Below, one piece after another: positions 13,129 to 21,441 of a DNA stretch of 25,436 bases. Made by a program: the position numbers and the translations under genes. How positions within the stretch are numbered: position 1 is the first letter of the stretch; each line of letters opens with the position of its first letter. Source of the DNA: UBA93 sp964477205 (lineage in GTDB: Archaea; Micrarchaeota; Micrarchaeia; Norongarragalinales; Norongarragalinaceae). Below the pieces are notes generated by a model, which worked only from the letters and a program-made list of their open reading frames with translations, ran no database searches and was not told where the DNA came from. Location: NCBI GenBank assembly GCA_964477205.1, contig CAYZDE010000009.1, positions 1 to 25,436 on the forward strand, given 5' to 3'.

Positions 13129-14385
13129 TCACTTGCGTATTTCAGCCAAACGCTTCTCTAAGTCCGCCTTGAGCTTCGTGGCCACGTCATTCTTAGTGTA
13201 GTAATCCGCTCGCGCCGCGATGCTTAGTTTCGTTGCCAAAGCGCGGGCTATTTTGCCGCGCTGGTCGAACGGAGCCGCGTTAATGAGGGGGCTCTGGAAG
13301 ATGATTCCATGCTTTGGCGGATTCACTTGCTTATTCTTCAAGTGTTTGAACAACGCCTTTTCAGCGCCGATTACTTGCACGGTTGAAGCCGGCATGCTGG
13401 AGAGGCGCTTTAAATTACCCGCCAAGCTGAGGAGGCGCGCTGCGAGTAATGGCTCGACTAGCGCTGAAACATTAGGCATTTCTTTTTGCGCTTTAGCTTC
13501 AACGTACGCTAACAGCTCTGTTCGCGCCTTGAAGAGCTCGAGCACGCGAGCGGACAAGCCACGAATGGCGATGCGGTCTTCGTCGTTGAATTCAGCGCCG
13601 AAGCTCTTGGACGCTTTCTCGATTATTTGCTTTGCGCGGTCTGCCCCGATTAGCTGGTAAATCTTGTCCGAGTCGAAGAGGACGCGGTCTCCGAATTCAG
13701 CGTAGAGAGTGCACACGGTTTCCTCGTTCTTCAAGTCGAGTTCCGGGAAATTGAGTTGAATCCACTCGCTGAGGCGCTGGTAGAGCAGGGACTTGACTAC
13801 GTCGAGGTCATCGATTGCCCGCGTTGCCTGTACGAGTGAAGCGTCCGGCTTGCGGTAGGCTTCTTGAATGCTATCCTTTGCTTTCTGAATGAATTTCGAG
13901 CGGTCCACTACACGCCCGCGCTCGAAGCCGCGAGCATAACTCCTGCCTCCTGCATAAGCGTTCCTAGGCGCCCGCTCACCGTCGTCGCGGCGCCGGTCGT
14001 CACCGCGCCGGCTATTCCAAGAGCTGCGCCTTGGGCCGCCATCGCGTTCGCCACGATTTCCGCCGCTGCGATTGAATCCGCTTTTATAATCAGAACGGCC
14101 GCCTTCACGGTTTCCCCCGTAAGACGGGCGGCTTCCGGATGAACGGTCACCCGAAGGGCGGCTCCCATAAGAAGAACGGCCGCCTTCACGGTTTCCCCCG
14201 TAAGACGGGCGGCTTCCGGATGAACGATCGCCCGAAGGGCGGCTCCCATAAGAAGAACGGCCGCCGGACGAACGGTTAGCACTGCCGTAGGACCCGCTTT
14301 TGGATGAGCTGTTGCCTGACGGGCGCGGTCCGCTGCTAGAGCGCGGCTTACCGCCTTTTCTCTGGGGTTTCTTACTAAATGCCAT
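13129..14385 (-). CDS. Nop5 (Nop56/58) NOP-domain protein with Arg/Gly/Ser-rich N-terminus
   Basis: A 418-residue protein. Residues 163-418 are the Nop5 coiled coil and NOP domain: LYQRLSEWIQLNFPEL at 201-216, LVEPLLAARLLSLAG, MPASTVQVIGAEKALFKHL, PPKHGIIFQSP and GKIARALATKLSIAARADYY. In archaeal box C/D RNPs this part binds the guide RNA-L7Ae platform and dimerises. The normal N-terminal domain that binds fibrillarin is not visible; residues 1-160 are instead a disordered Arg/Gly/Ser/Tyr-rich tail with a perfect 27-residue duplication (41-67 and 68-94). No Lys/Glu tail is present at the C-terminus. Start ATG 14385 is supported by AGGTGA 9 nt upstream. No fibrillarin gene adjoins it. A Prp31-like NOP protein is the alternative. 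Confidence 0.9.
   Translation of the reverse strand: MAFSKKPQRKGGKPRSSSGPRPSGNSSSKSGSYGSANRSSGGRSSYGSRPSGDRSSGSRPSYGGNREGGRSSYGSRPSGDRSSGSRPSYGGNREGGRSDYKSGFNRSGGNRGERDGGPRRSSWNSRRGDDRRRDDGERAPRNAYAGGRSYARGFERGRVVDRSKFIQKAKDSIQEAYRKPDASLVQATRAIDDLDVVKSLLYQRLSEWIQLNFPELDLKNEETVCTLYAEFGDRVLFDSDKIYQLIGADRAKQIIEKASKSFGAEFNDEDRIAIRGLSARVLELFKARTELLAYVEAKAQKEMPNVSALVEPLLAARLLSLAGNLKRLSSMPASTVQVIGAEKALFKHLKNKQVNPPKHGIIFQSPLINAAPFDQRGKIARALATKLSIAARADYYTKNDVATKLKADLEKRLAEIRK
14104..14265 (-). repeat. 81-bp tandem direct repeat inside nop5
   Basis: Two adjoining 81-bp copies (14185-14265 and 14104-14184) encode the identical 27-residue unit; the DNA copies differ at only a couple of positions. Flanking sequence of the same composition extends partial homology at both ends. 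High DNA identity points to recent duplication or ongoing slippage. Confidence 0.85.
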
Positions 14386-14423
14386 GATTGTAACTCACCT
14401 GCATAGTGTTTCGCCAGAGCGGG

Positions 14424-14448
14424 CATTTAAAGAGTTGCATTAATAAAC
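14424..14448. promoter_or_regulatory. Divergent nop5 / glyS promoters
   Basis: Leftward: CTTTAAATG on the minus strand (14424-14432) predicts a start near 14401, leaving a short leader with AGGTGA for nop5. Rightward: ATTAATAAAC (14439-14448) is centred about 30 nt before the GlyRS ATG at 14474. The two TATA boxes are almost adjacent, so only one initiation complex is likely to bind at a time. Confidence 0.45.
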
Positions 14449-14473
14449 GGCGAAAGGGAAAAAGGTTCTCGTA

Positions 14474-15901
14474 ATGAACAAAATCGACGCAGTAGTAAAT
14501 TTGAGCATGCGAAGGCGATTCGTTTACCCTTCAAGCGAGCTATACGGCGCGCCCGCGGGATTCTATAATTACGGCCCCTTGGGCGTTGAGCTGAAAAGGC
14601 GCGTGGAATCATCTTGGTGGGATTGCTTCGTGCGCAACCGCGAGGAAATCGTTGGAATCGACGGGTGCGTACTCTCCCCGCGCGAGGTTTGGGAAGCGAG
14701 CGGCCACTTGAAGGCATTCAACGACCCAATCGTAGAGTGCGTGAAGTGCAAGCTGCGGGAGCGCGCGGACCACTTAATCGAACGCGAGCTCGGCTTGGAA
14801 GTCGAGGGCGCGAGCGTCGAGGAATTACAAAAGCTAGTGGCGGAAAACTCACTCATTTGCCCGAAGTGCAAGGGAGAGCTCTCAATCGGGGAATCCTTCA
14901 ATTTAATGTTCAAAACGCATGCGGGAGCCTTGTCCGACGAATCTAGCGAGGTTTACTTGCGGCCGGAAACAGCGCAGGCCATTTTTACGGATTACAAGAC
15001 CATTGCCCTCGCCTCGCGTTTGCAGCCTCCGTTCGGAATCGCGCAAGTCGGGAAGAGCTTCAGGAACGAGATTTCCCCGCGCCAATTCGTTTTTCGTTGC
15101 CGCGAGTTCACGCAGTACGAGCTCGAATACTTTTACGAGGGGAATTGCCCTTTTGAATTAAAAGACCGCGAAGTGCTCGCGTTAACCAGCGAAGCTCAAG
15201 GGAAAAACTCGAAAGCTGGCAGGATAAAGTTGAGTGAGTTGGAGGCTTCGGGCTGGATGAAATACTGGCTGGGCGAGTACTTGCACTGGCTGGAATCCAT
15301 CGGCTTGAAGGACTTGCGCTTACGCCAACACGTGAAGAAAGAGTTATCGCATTACTCTTCGGACACTTGGGACCTTGAATTCGAGTACGCCGAGTGGGGC
15401 TGGAAAGAATTAATGGGAATCGCCGAACGCGGGTCGTTCGACATTGACCAGCACGAAGCGCACAGCAAAAAGGAATTGTCATTATCCGACGGGAAAGGCA
15501 GGAAGTTTAAGCCGCGCGTCATCGAGCCTTCCGGAGGAGTGGACCGGCTAGTGCTCGCTCTCCTCGTACAGGGATACCGCAAAACGAATGACAAAACAGT
15601 GTTATCCTTATCCCCGAAAATCGCGCCGGTTCGCGCTTGCGTTTTCCCGCTCGTTAAGAAAGACGGCTTACTCGAGAAGGGCCGTGAAGTGTTCGAGTCC
15701 ATCCGCTGCCTTGGCGCAATTGAATTCGACGAGAAAGGCAGCATCGGCAAGCGTTACGCGCGCGCGGACGAAGCGGGCGCGCCTTGGTGTATTACCATCG
15801 ACTACGACACAATGCAGGATGAAACGGTTACCTTACGCGAACGCGACTCGGGAAAGCAAGAGCGCGTTAAAATCAGCGACTTGAAAGCGCGCCTGGCTTA
15901 G
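14474..15901 (+). CDS. glyS: Glycyl-tRNA synthetase (archaeal alpha2 type)
   Basis: A 475-residue class II synthetase charging tRNA-Gly. The N-terminus MRRRFVYPSSELYGAPAGFYNYGPLG is the family signature. A zinc-ribbon-like insertion has C89/C92 and C129/C132. Motif 2 contains FRNEISPRQ with F196-E199, and motif 3 is GGVDRLVLALL from 354. The C-terminal anticodon-binding domain begins near APVRACVFPLV and ends with TVTLRERDSGKQERVKISDL. It is shorter than typical archaeal GlyRS (about 570), mainly through trimmed insertions, but the core is complete. Divergent from nop5; its 3' end overlaps the convergent GNAT gene by 29 bp. Confidence 0.96.
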   Translation: MNKIDAVVNLSMRRRFVYPSSELYGAPAGFYNYGPLGVELKRRVESSWWDCFVRNREEIVGIDGCVLSPREVWEASGHLKAFNDPIVECVKCKLRERADHLIERELGLEVEGASVEELQKLVAENSLICPKCKGELSIGESFNLMFKTHAGALSDESSEVYLRPETAQAIFTDYKTIALASRLQPPFGIAQVGKSFRNEISPRQFVFRCREFTQYELEYFYEGNCPFELKDREVLALTSEAQGKNSKAGRIKLSELEASGWMKYWLGEYLHWLESIGLKDLRLRQHVKKELSHYSSDTWDLEFEYAEWGWKELMGIAERGSFDIDQHEAHSKKELSLSDGKGRKFKPRVIEPSGGVDRLVLALLVQGYRKTNDKTVLSLSPKIAPVRACVFPLVKKDGLLEKGREVFESIRCLGAIEFDEKGSIGKRYARADEAGAPWCITIDYDTMQDETVTLRERDSGKQERVKISDLKARLA

Positions 15902-16343
15902 ACTGTTTTATTCGTTCCCATTCACCGCGCTTGAGGATTAACACTCCCGCGGGGTGGCGCTTGAAATTGAATTTTTTAAGAAGGGCGGCGCCTCCCTTGC
16001 TTTCATCGTAAGCGACGACTTCGTCGAATTTACCGGAATTGAACAAGCCGAGTAATTTCGCCTTAAACAATTTTTCACCGAGTCCACTATCTCGATAATC
16101 AGGGTGAACCCAAACGTGGCCCGAAGAGGCACGCCGCTTTTCTTCGCCGGAAACACCGCTATCAGTCAAGCCGACGAGTGAATCACCATGAAACGCGCCG
16201 ATTACCAATCCGCTCTCCGAGTGCTCATGCAAGTGCTCGTCCTTCGGGAACGGCTCGCTCCTCTCCAAGGCAATGGAACGCAAATCCTTTACTCGAGGCT
16301 TTAATTCACTCAAGCGATTAAGCGTTAACTCCTCAAACTCCAA
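15873..16343 (-). CDS. GNAT-family N-acetyltransferase
   Basis: A 156-residue GNAT protein. The acetyl-CoA pyrophosphate loop region is GHVWVHPDYRDSGLGEKLF at about 75-93, with strand beta4 (VWVHPDYR) before it and a later ALLKKFNFKRHPAGVL segment matching the usual C-terminal strands. The substrate is not predictable. The start is TTG 16343: no ATG lies nearby, and AGTGA from the MscS stop region provides a weak ribosome site 7 nt upstream. It is last in the operon after mscS and overlaps the GlyRS 3' end by 29 bp on the other strand. Confidence 0.82.
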   Translation of the reverse strand: MEFEELTLNRLSELKPRVKDLRSIALERSEPFPKDEHLHEHSESGLVIGAFHGDSLVGLTDSGVSGEEKRRASSGHVWVHPDYRDSGLGEKLFKAKLLGLFNSGKFDEVVAYDESKGGAALLKKFNFKRHPAGVLILKRGEWERIKQSKPGALSSR

Positions 16344-16349
16344 TTTAAT

Positions 16350-17408
16350 TCACTTCTTGAGGTGAACCGTGCGGATCGGGAACGGCACGTTCACCTTGTT
16401 CTTTCGGAAGAGTAAAAGGATTTCGCGCTTGACTTGCGCTTGCGCGCCGTAACGCGCTTCGTACTTGTCCACTTGGAATATTAGTTTGAAGGATAATGCG
16501 GAGTCGCCGAAATTCTCGAATCGCGCGATGGTTTCATAGTCCTTGACTATCGCTTGGTTCTTTTTCGCGGCGTTCTTCACCGCCTGCTTCAAGAGCTTCT
16601 CGACTTTGTTCGGGTCGCTCTCGTAGCCGACTCCGACTTCGAAAACCACGCTGCGGCCCTTGTCCCTCGCGCTAGAATAATTGATTACGGTTGCGTTGGC
16701 GACGGTATCGTTTGGGACTATGTACTCCGTGTTGCTGAATGACTTGAGCTTGGTGGTGCGCCAGCCTATTTTCTTGACAAACCCCGTGGTCCCGCTTTCG
16801 GAGTTGATTGCCACGTAGTCACCGACTTTGAAGGTCTTGTCGAGTAGGATGTGGATTCCGCCGAAGAAGTTCGCCAGGGTCGACTGCAAAGCCAGCCCTA
16901 CCGCGAGGCCTATGACGCCCAAGCCCGCGAGAAAGGGCATTATCTCAACGCCGAGTTGGCCCAGCATTACAAGCAGCGTAACCGCGTAAATTGAGACCTT
17001 AACGAGCTTGCGCGTAATCGGGAATATTTCCTTGCTTAACTTACTGCCCTTGAACTCGTTCGCGTACCAAACCAGGAAAGCGTTAACTAGTGAAGCGGCG
17101 AAGTGCCCGGCGGCTCCGATGAGTGCTATGACGAGCCAATCGTCAAGCGAGCGGGATAATAGTATTTGCGGGCCGTAAGCGTAGTGAACGGCGAAGTAAA
17201 CGCCGATAAAGAAGAATAACAAGCGAATTGGGCCTCGCGACGCTTCGAATAAGCGGTCGTCGAGAGTCGTCTTCGTCCTTGACGAGAGCGCGTGGAAGAC
17301 AACATTGAAAACGCGGATTAGCACTTCCACGATTATTAGCGCGCCGAGGATTATGCCAACTGCCGAAGCGAGGGCGACCGCGTTGAATTGGTAACCGAGT
17401 AAGTCCAT
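16350..17408 (-). CDS. MscS-family mechanosensitive channel
   Basis: A 352-residue small-conductance mechanosensitive channel protein, which opens when membrane tension rises and releases solutes after hypo-osmotic shock. Five hydrophobic segments are visible, at about 12-32, 60-78, 90-112, 135-155 and 157-190. The last is the Gly/Ala-rich pore helix (GLGVIGLAVGLALQSTLANFFGG) followed by the beta-domain start KTFKVGDYV. The C-terminal alpha/beta vestibule ends with VPFPIRTVHLKK. This arrangement fits the archaeal MscMJ-like branch with extra N-terminal helices. Start ATG 17408 lies 6 nt after the upstream membrane gene. Confidence 0.92.
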   Translation of the reverse strand: MDLLGYQFNAVALASAVGIILGALIIVEVLIRVFNVVFHALSSRTKTTLDDRLFEASRGPIRLLFFFIGVYFAVHYAYGPQILLSRSLDDWLVIALIGAAGHFAASLVNAFLVWYANEFKGSKLSKEIFPITRKLVKVSIYAVTLLVMLGQLGVEIMPFLAGLGVIGLAVGLALQSTLANFFGGIHILLDKTFKVGDYVAINSESGTTGFVKKIGWRTTKLKSFSNTEYIVPNDTVANATVINYSSARDKGRSVVFEVGVGYESDPNKVEKLLKQAVKNAAKKNQAIVKDYETIARFENFGDSALSFKLIFQVDKYEARYGAQAQVKREILLLFRKNKVNVPFPIRTVHLKK

Positions 17409-17414
17409 AAGAGT

Positions 17415-18461
17415 TCACAACCGCGACAAGGCAAACCACGCGATTACGCCTATGACGCGGATCACGAGCAGGACGAGGGTTCCAATGAACCAAACTATCG
17501 GAATTATCATTAAGGGTAAGAATCCGGTAATGGTTTGCCCGAGTTGCGAGGACTTCGCGTAATGCGCTATCAACCCGCCGCCTTCTGACGGGAACTCGGA
17601 AGAACTATCATCCAAGGTTAAAGAAACCTCATTCATCACGTAATCATGTATTTGAACTGCTATCAATCCCTTCTGGTAATCGCTCACATTCGAGGCACCG
17701 AAGACCTCGGTCAAGGTTTCCGAAGACGACAAAGCGTCTTCAACAGATGAAACTGGCAGTGCCGCGTTCAAGTCCTCTTGCGAAACGCCCAATGTGTCAG
17801 AAGTACCTAGGAATCGTGAGAACTCCGCGTCTTGGAGAACGAGGACTTCGGCACTCGTAAAGAATACGTTAGCGTAAGCTTCCTGGGCCGCGTAAACCTT
17901 CCAAGCGGTAATGAGAACCGCTAGGAGTAATAGTATTGACAAGACCCGGCGCATTGCCGTCCAAGCGCGATGCCAATTGAACGAGCGCTCGCGTGACGCT
18001 AGGAACGCGGCGAAGCTTAATGTTATCGAGAACGCTACGAATACCGCGCCTAAAGCGGGTATGAAGAACCACAAGAATAACGCGGGAACCAGCGTTACCG
18101 GTAACACCGCAAGGGATAAAGCGGGAGTTAAGCCATGCGCATAAAACATGGCGAAGGCCATTGCAAGAGCGAACAGCAAGCCGAATAAGATGAATGACAA
18201 GCTGAACAGCTTAGAGTAAGCGAGGCCAATGCGCGTCAAATCGAAAATGTCGAGAACGCGCAAGTTCGCCTTGTCGAACACCACGCAAGAGAACACGAAT
18301 AACACGGCGAGGATTAACAACAACGGCAAGCGGCGCTTGAAGTGCTCATCAAAGCGCAGGCTAATCGTCGGGAGGGATATCTTGATTTCTCTTGGTTGCG
18401 CCGGGGCCTGCACCGGCTTAACCGGCTGCGCAACCTGCCTTTCAATTGGTTTCTTCGCCAT
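17415..18461 (-). CDS. Multi-TM membrane protein of unknown function
   Basis: A 348-residue protein if started at ATG 18461 (MAKKPIERQ); an in-frame ATG at 18479 lies only about 11 nt from the TATA box at 18485-18494, so 18461 is preferred. A Pro/Gln-rich cytoplasmic tail precedes four or five hydrophobic segments (roughly residues 45-62, 80-105, 112-142 and 168-187). A soluble domain of about 120 residues follows, rich in Ser, Asp and Glu (DTLGVSQEDLNAALPVSS and onward), then a final TM segment at about 310-345. The layout suggests an extracytoplasmic sensor or structural domain held between TM segments. No family recognised. Co-transcribed with mscS. Confidence 0.75.
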   Translation of the reverse strand: MAKKPIERQVAQPVKPVQAPAQPREIKISLPTISLRFDEHFKRRLPLLLILAVLFVFSCVVFDKANLRVLDIFDLTRIGLAYSKLFSLSFILFGLLFALAMAFAMFYAHGLTPALSLAVLPVTLVPALFLWFFIPALGAVFVAFSITLSFAAFLASRERSFNWHRAWTAMRRVLSILLLLAVLITAWKVYAAQEAYANVFFTSAEVLVLQDAEFSRFLGTSDTLGVSQEDLNAALPVSSVEDALSSSETLTEVFGASNVSDYQKGLIAVQIHDYVMNEVSLTLDDSSSEFPSEGGGLIAHYAKSSQLGQTITGFLPLMIIPIVWFIGTLVLLVIRVIGVIAWFALSRL

Positions 18462-18484
18462 AACAAACACTTCATTCAAGCTGA

Positions 18485-18494
18485 CTTAAAAAGG
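18485..18494 (-). promoter_or_regulatory. TATA box for the membrane protein-mscS-GNAT operon
   Basis: CCTTTTTAAG on the minus strand is centred about 28 nt before ATG 18461, suggesting a leaderless message. It sits in the 35-bp gap after the methionine aminopeptidase stop. Confidence 0.4.
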
Positions 18495-18496
18495 AT

Positions 18497-19384
18497 TTAG
18501 CTGAACACTTTCACGCCGTCCTTCTCAACCATAACCATGCACTCGGCTTGGCTGACCATGCCCTTGTTCACTTCAACAAGAGGCGGGTAATCGTGCAGTA
18601 TCTCTTGGCGCAGCAAGTCCTTCAACGCCAAGCCCAAACTCGCCTTACTCGGAAGCGCTTCTGCCAGCCAGCGCTTACAGAACGGGAGGGTTTGAAAATT
18701 CTCGGCAGCAAACTCTAATAATTTTCGGCTCTGGGGAGAGCGCACGGGGCGCGGGTTCACGAGCGAGTAAATCTCGGCTTCCGACCCCTTCTCAACGACC
18801 TTGCCGGCTCCCGTGGTCGCAAACGGCTCAACCGCGAAGTGGTCTCCCTCCTGCAGCTCGTAAGAGCCCTTCTCAACATTCGGGATTTGTTCTCCCGCGT
18901 GCAGGATAAACGGTTCGAGTGAGTGCCCTGACAAATTTTCCACCACCTTGAAGCCGCGCGACTCAATGGCTTGTTGAATCGCGGCCCCGACCTTCGAGAC
19001 GATAACGCCGGCGCGCATCACGCTCAACGCGTCTTCCAGCGCCCGCTCACTCGCCTCAACGAGCTTGGCGTGCTCGCCGGTCAAATCCACGGTGAACGCT
19101 TGGTCGATTATGCACCCGTCAACGTGAACGCCGAAATCCACTTTTGCGACGTGCTCTTCCGTGAAAATCGTTTCATCACCGTCAACGGGGGTGTAATGCG
19201 CGGCTATTTCATTAAGCGAAATGTTCACCGGGAAAGCAAACTCCCCCCCGGACGTCTTAATCTCGTTTTCCAATTCAACTGCAACATCCAAGAGTTTTAC
19301 TCCAGGCTTAACCGCGTCTTCCGCCACCGCGCGCACGCTCGAAGCGATTTGCGCGGCCTTAAAGTAACTATCAAGAATATCCAT
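18497..19384 (-). CDS. map: Methionine aminopeptidase, type II
   Basis: A 295-residue type II MetAP that removes the initiator Met from nascent proteins. All five metal ligands are in place: D83 (KVDFGVHVDG), D94 (IIDQAF), H154 (SGHSLEPF), E186 (FAVEPFAT) and E281 (QAECMVMVE), almost the same numbering as the Pyrococcus enzyme. The type II helical insertion between H154 and the C-terminal Glu is present. Its ATG directly abuts the TGA of the upstream ATPase with no spacer, so translation is probably coupled. Confidence 0.96.
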   Translation of the reverse strand: MDILDSYFKAAQIASSVRAVAEDAVKPGVKLLDVAVELENEIKTSGGEFAFPVNISLNEIAAHYTPVDGDETIFTEEHVAKVDFGVHVDGCIIDQAFTVDLTGEHAKLVEASERALEDALSVMRAGVIVSKVGAAIQQAIESRGFKVVENLSGHSLEPFILHAGEQIPNVEKGSYELQEGDHFAVEPFATTGAGKVVEKGSEAEIYSLVNPRPVRSPQSRKLLEFAAENFQTLPFCKRWLAEALPSKASLGLALKDLLRQEILHDYPPLVEVNKGMVSQAECMVMVEKDGVKVFS

Positions 19385-20902
19385 TCAAATCTTATTCTCC
19401 TTTAACGAGTAATCATTCATCGCGTCGCACACCACCTTAAGGTCGTGCTCGCCGCGCTTAACCAAACCCTCTAAAACTTCCTGGCGAGCGGCTATCTCAG
19501 CTTCGATTTGCTCGTCATTCAAGCCCGTGTAACGCTTTAACTCTTGCAAGTAATAACTCTCGCGTCCCGTGGATTTCATCTCGTCCGTTACGGGGTCCCA
19601 AGAGTAAAGCACTTGCATGGTGAACGACCCGTCGTCCGACGGGATTACCTCTGCGAACTCGGTGACGCGCCTGAGGAGCCCGCGCTTGCGGTCGTGAATC
19701 TTGTTTTGCATCACGACGAAATTCAACGCGGTTAACATGATTTTCGGCACGTTAATCGGCGGCGACTCCAAGCGAATCAAGGTCTCGCGCGCAGAGTTAG
19801 CGTGCACCGTGCCCATGCAGCCGGAGTGCCCGGTGTTCATTGCGGCGAACATGGTGTAACCTTCGGACCCGCGAATTTCACCTACTAGAATTCGGTCGGG
19901 GCGCATGCGGAGCGAATTCTTAACCAAGTCATCCATGCTCACTTCCCCCGTGCCCTCGAGACTCGGCGGACGCACTTCAAAGCGAATCCAGTGGTCCAGG
20001 GGCAAGTTAAGCTCGCTGGTATCTTCAATGGAGAGTATGCGCTCTTGGCGCGGGATAAACGAGGATAATACGTTGAGCGTGCTGGTCTTACCGGACGCGG
20101 TTCCACCCGAAACGAGTAGGTTAGCCGGCTTCACGCCCAGGCCGTCAACTGCGAGCCACAAGAACGCGGTGAGGCGCGGGCTAAGCGTGCCGAAAGTAAT
20201 TAAGTCAACCGCACTGAACGGGTCCTTCCTGAACTTGCGAAGCGTAATCGTACTCCCGTTCAAGCTAATCGGGGGAATCGTTGCGTTAACGCGCGTCCCG
20301 TCCGCCAAGCGCGCGTCAAGAATAGGAACTTGCGTATCAATGCGTCGCCCTATGTTTCGCGCGATGCGCTCTATTAACTCGCGAATGTCCTGGTCATCAT
20401 AAAAAATAATGTTCGACTTCATGACGCCGTGCTTGCGGTGGTAAACGAACACTGCTTGGTTCGGGCCGTTAACCATGATTTCTTCAAGCCAATCATCCTT
20501 AGTGAGCGGGTCTAATATGCCGTAACCGACCATCTCGCGAACAACCACGCGGGCAAAGAACTCCTTGGAATTCAATGGTATCTTTAATTCGGGAGTAGCG
20601 TCGATTATCTCCAGGATTTCCCTTAAGTAACGCTGCTCTTTCTCTACTTGAGAAAGGCCCTTGTACATGGAAGGCATCACGTTAACCGCAATGTCCATTA
20701 GCGAGTGAATGAGTTTCTTCTCTTCGCCTCGGTAATGCGGGGTCGGCACCTCGTAGCACAAAACGGGCTCGCCCTTGACGCGCCAAATCTTGACTTCGCC
20801 GTACTCATCAACGAGCTCCCGCTCAGAATCCTTTGCTTCGGTTTTAACCGGCTCGGGCTTCGCGCCCTTCGCCTTCTCGACTAGAGAATCCAAGTAAGCC
20901 AT
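19385..20902 (-). CDS. Type II/IV secretion ATPase (archaeal pilus assembly, GspE/TadA/FlaI superfamily)
   Basis: A 505-residue hexameric ATPase powering assembly of type IV pilus-like filaments or secretion at the inner face of the membrane. Walker A is GGTASGKT at 266-273 with K272; the ASP-box region ILSIEDTSELNL and the Walker B region DRILVGEIRGSEG follow, then the His box MNTGHSGCMGTVHANS. An N-terminal domain of about 200 residues includes EEIMVNGPNQAVFVYHRKHG, typical of the CpaF/TadA branch. The membrane partner (TadC/FlaJ-like) and pilin genes are absent from the window, so the actual machine (pilus, archaellum or secretion) is unknown. TATA box at 20935-20944. Confidence 0.94.
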   Translation of the reverse strand: MAYLDSLVEKAKGAKPEPVKTEAKDSERELVDEYGEVKIWRVKGEPVLCYEVPTPHYRGEEKKLIHSLMDIAVNVMPSMYKGLSQVEKEQRYLREILEIIDATPELKIPLNSKEFFARVVVREMVGYGILDPLTKDDWLEEIMVNGPNQAVFVYHRKHGVMKSNIIFYDDQDIRELIERIARNIGRRIDTQVPILDARLADGTRVNATIPPISLNGSTITLRKFRKDPFSAVDLITFGTLSPRLTAFLWLAVDGLGVKPANLLVSGGTASGKTSTLNVLSSFIPRQERILSIEDTSELNLPLDHWIRFEVRPPSLEGTGEVSMDDLVKNSLRMRPDRILVGEIRGSEGYTMFAAMNTGHSGCMGTVHANSARETLIRLESPPINVPKIMLTALNFVVMQNKIHDRKRGLLRRVTEFAEVIPSDDGSFTMQVLYSWDPVTDEMKSTGRESYYLQELKRYTGLNDEQIEAEIAARQEVLEGLVKRGEHDLKVVCDAMNDYSLKENKI

Positions 20903-20934
20903 TTTTAATGCCTGCTAATGATTACAATGCACGC

Positions 20935-20944
20935 CCTTTAAAAT
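20935..20944 (-). promoter_or_regulatory. TATA box of the secretion ATPase-map operon
   Basis: ATTTTAAAGG on the minus strand is centred about 38 nt before ATG 20902, giving a leader of about 11 nt without a clear Shine-Dalgarno. It begins at the stop codon of the upstream dUTPase gene. Confidence 0.4.
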
Positions 20945-21441
20945 CAAAGGTTTTCTCCCTTGTGAACGCCTTCGTACAAGTGCTCGGAATCATTCAAAGA
21001 AACGAACACGAGTTGCACGATTTTCGCTCCCTTCTTCAGACGCACGCCCTCGGGGTTGTGCACGACTAATAATCCGACCCCCTTGCCGTGATAGCCGGGG
21101 TCCCACCAGCCATTGTACACGTCGCAACCGCAACGGGCTAGTGACGAGCGCGTGAACGTGACGGCGGCGAGGTCCAAGGGCATCCGCACTTCCTCGGCGT
21201 ACTGCACCTTGAACGCGCCTTGAGGCAAGTCAACCCAGTCACCATTAAAAGAAATTTCTTCTACTTCGCTGATTACGCGCTCGGAGTTATCGAAGTCAAT
21301 TACGCCTTTACCCTTGAATCGAAACACTTTCTCGAGGGTCAAGTCAACGCTCGCCGGCTGGAGTTGGTGCTTCGCGTCCTTTAAAGCAACGAGCTCTTCC
21401 TTGAGTATGCGCTCGGTTATCTCGCTCTTATTCAAAACCAT
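20944..21441 (-). CDS. dut: dUTP diphosphatase (Dcd/Dut superfamily)
   Basis: A 165-residue trimeric-fold protein of the dCTP deaminase/dUTPase superfamily. Key motifs: QPASVDLTL at 28-36, TRSSLARCG at 97-105, GWWDPGYHGKGVG at 111-123, and GAKIVQLVFV at 138-147. The Asp of DPGYHG (D114) fits the dUTPase water-activating Asp, while the Glu needed for deamination after the YxG strand is replaced by a hydrophobic residue. It should therefore hydrolyse dUTP to dUMP and pyrophosphate rather than deaminate dCTP. The ATG overlaps the ndk stop as TAATG, coupling the two nucleotide genes. A bifunctional deaminase is less likely but not excluded. Confidence 0.85.
   Translation of the reverse strand: MVLNKSEITERILKEELVALKDAKHQLQPASVDLTLEKVFRFKGKGVIDFDNSERVISEVEEISFNGDWVDLPQGAFKVQYAEEVRMPLDLAAVTFTRSSLARCGCDVYNGWWDPGYHGKGVGLLVVHNPEGVRLKKGAKIVQLVFVSLNDSEHLYEGVHKGENL

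Noticed and set aside
14104..14265. CRISPR-like direct repeat
   Set aside because: The copies are directly abutting 81-bp units in frame within a coding region, with no spacers.
13908..14426. A 172-codon open frame on the minus strand overlapping the nop5 tail, rich in Ala, Arg and Val and containing a repeat
   Set aside because: It is the shifted reading of the nop5 RG-rich repeat; the repeat is in frame with nop5, and the shadow has no ribosome site or recognisable domain.
15108..15750. Two long minus-strand open frames inside glyS
   Set aside because: They are antisense to a clearly conserved synthetase core and are Ser/Arg-rich, as expected of reversed codons.
20944..21441. dCTP deaminase assignment
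   Set aside because: The catalytic deaminase Glu after the YxG strand appears replaced, while the dUTPase-type DPGYHG is present.
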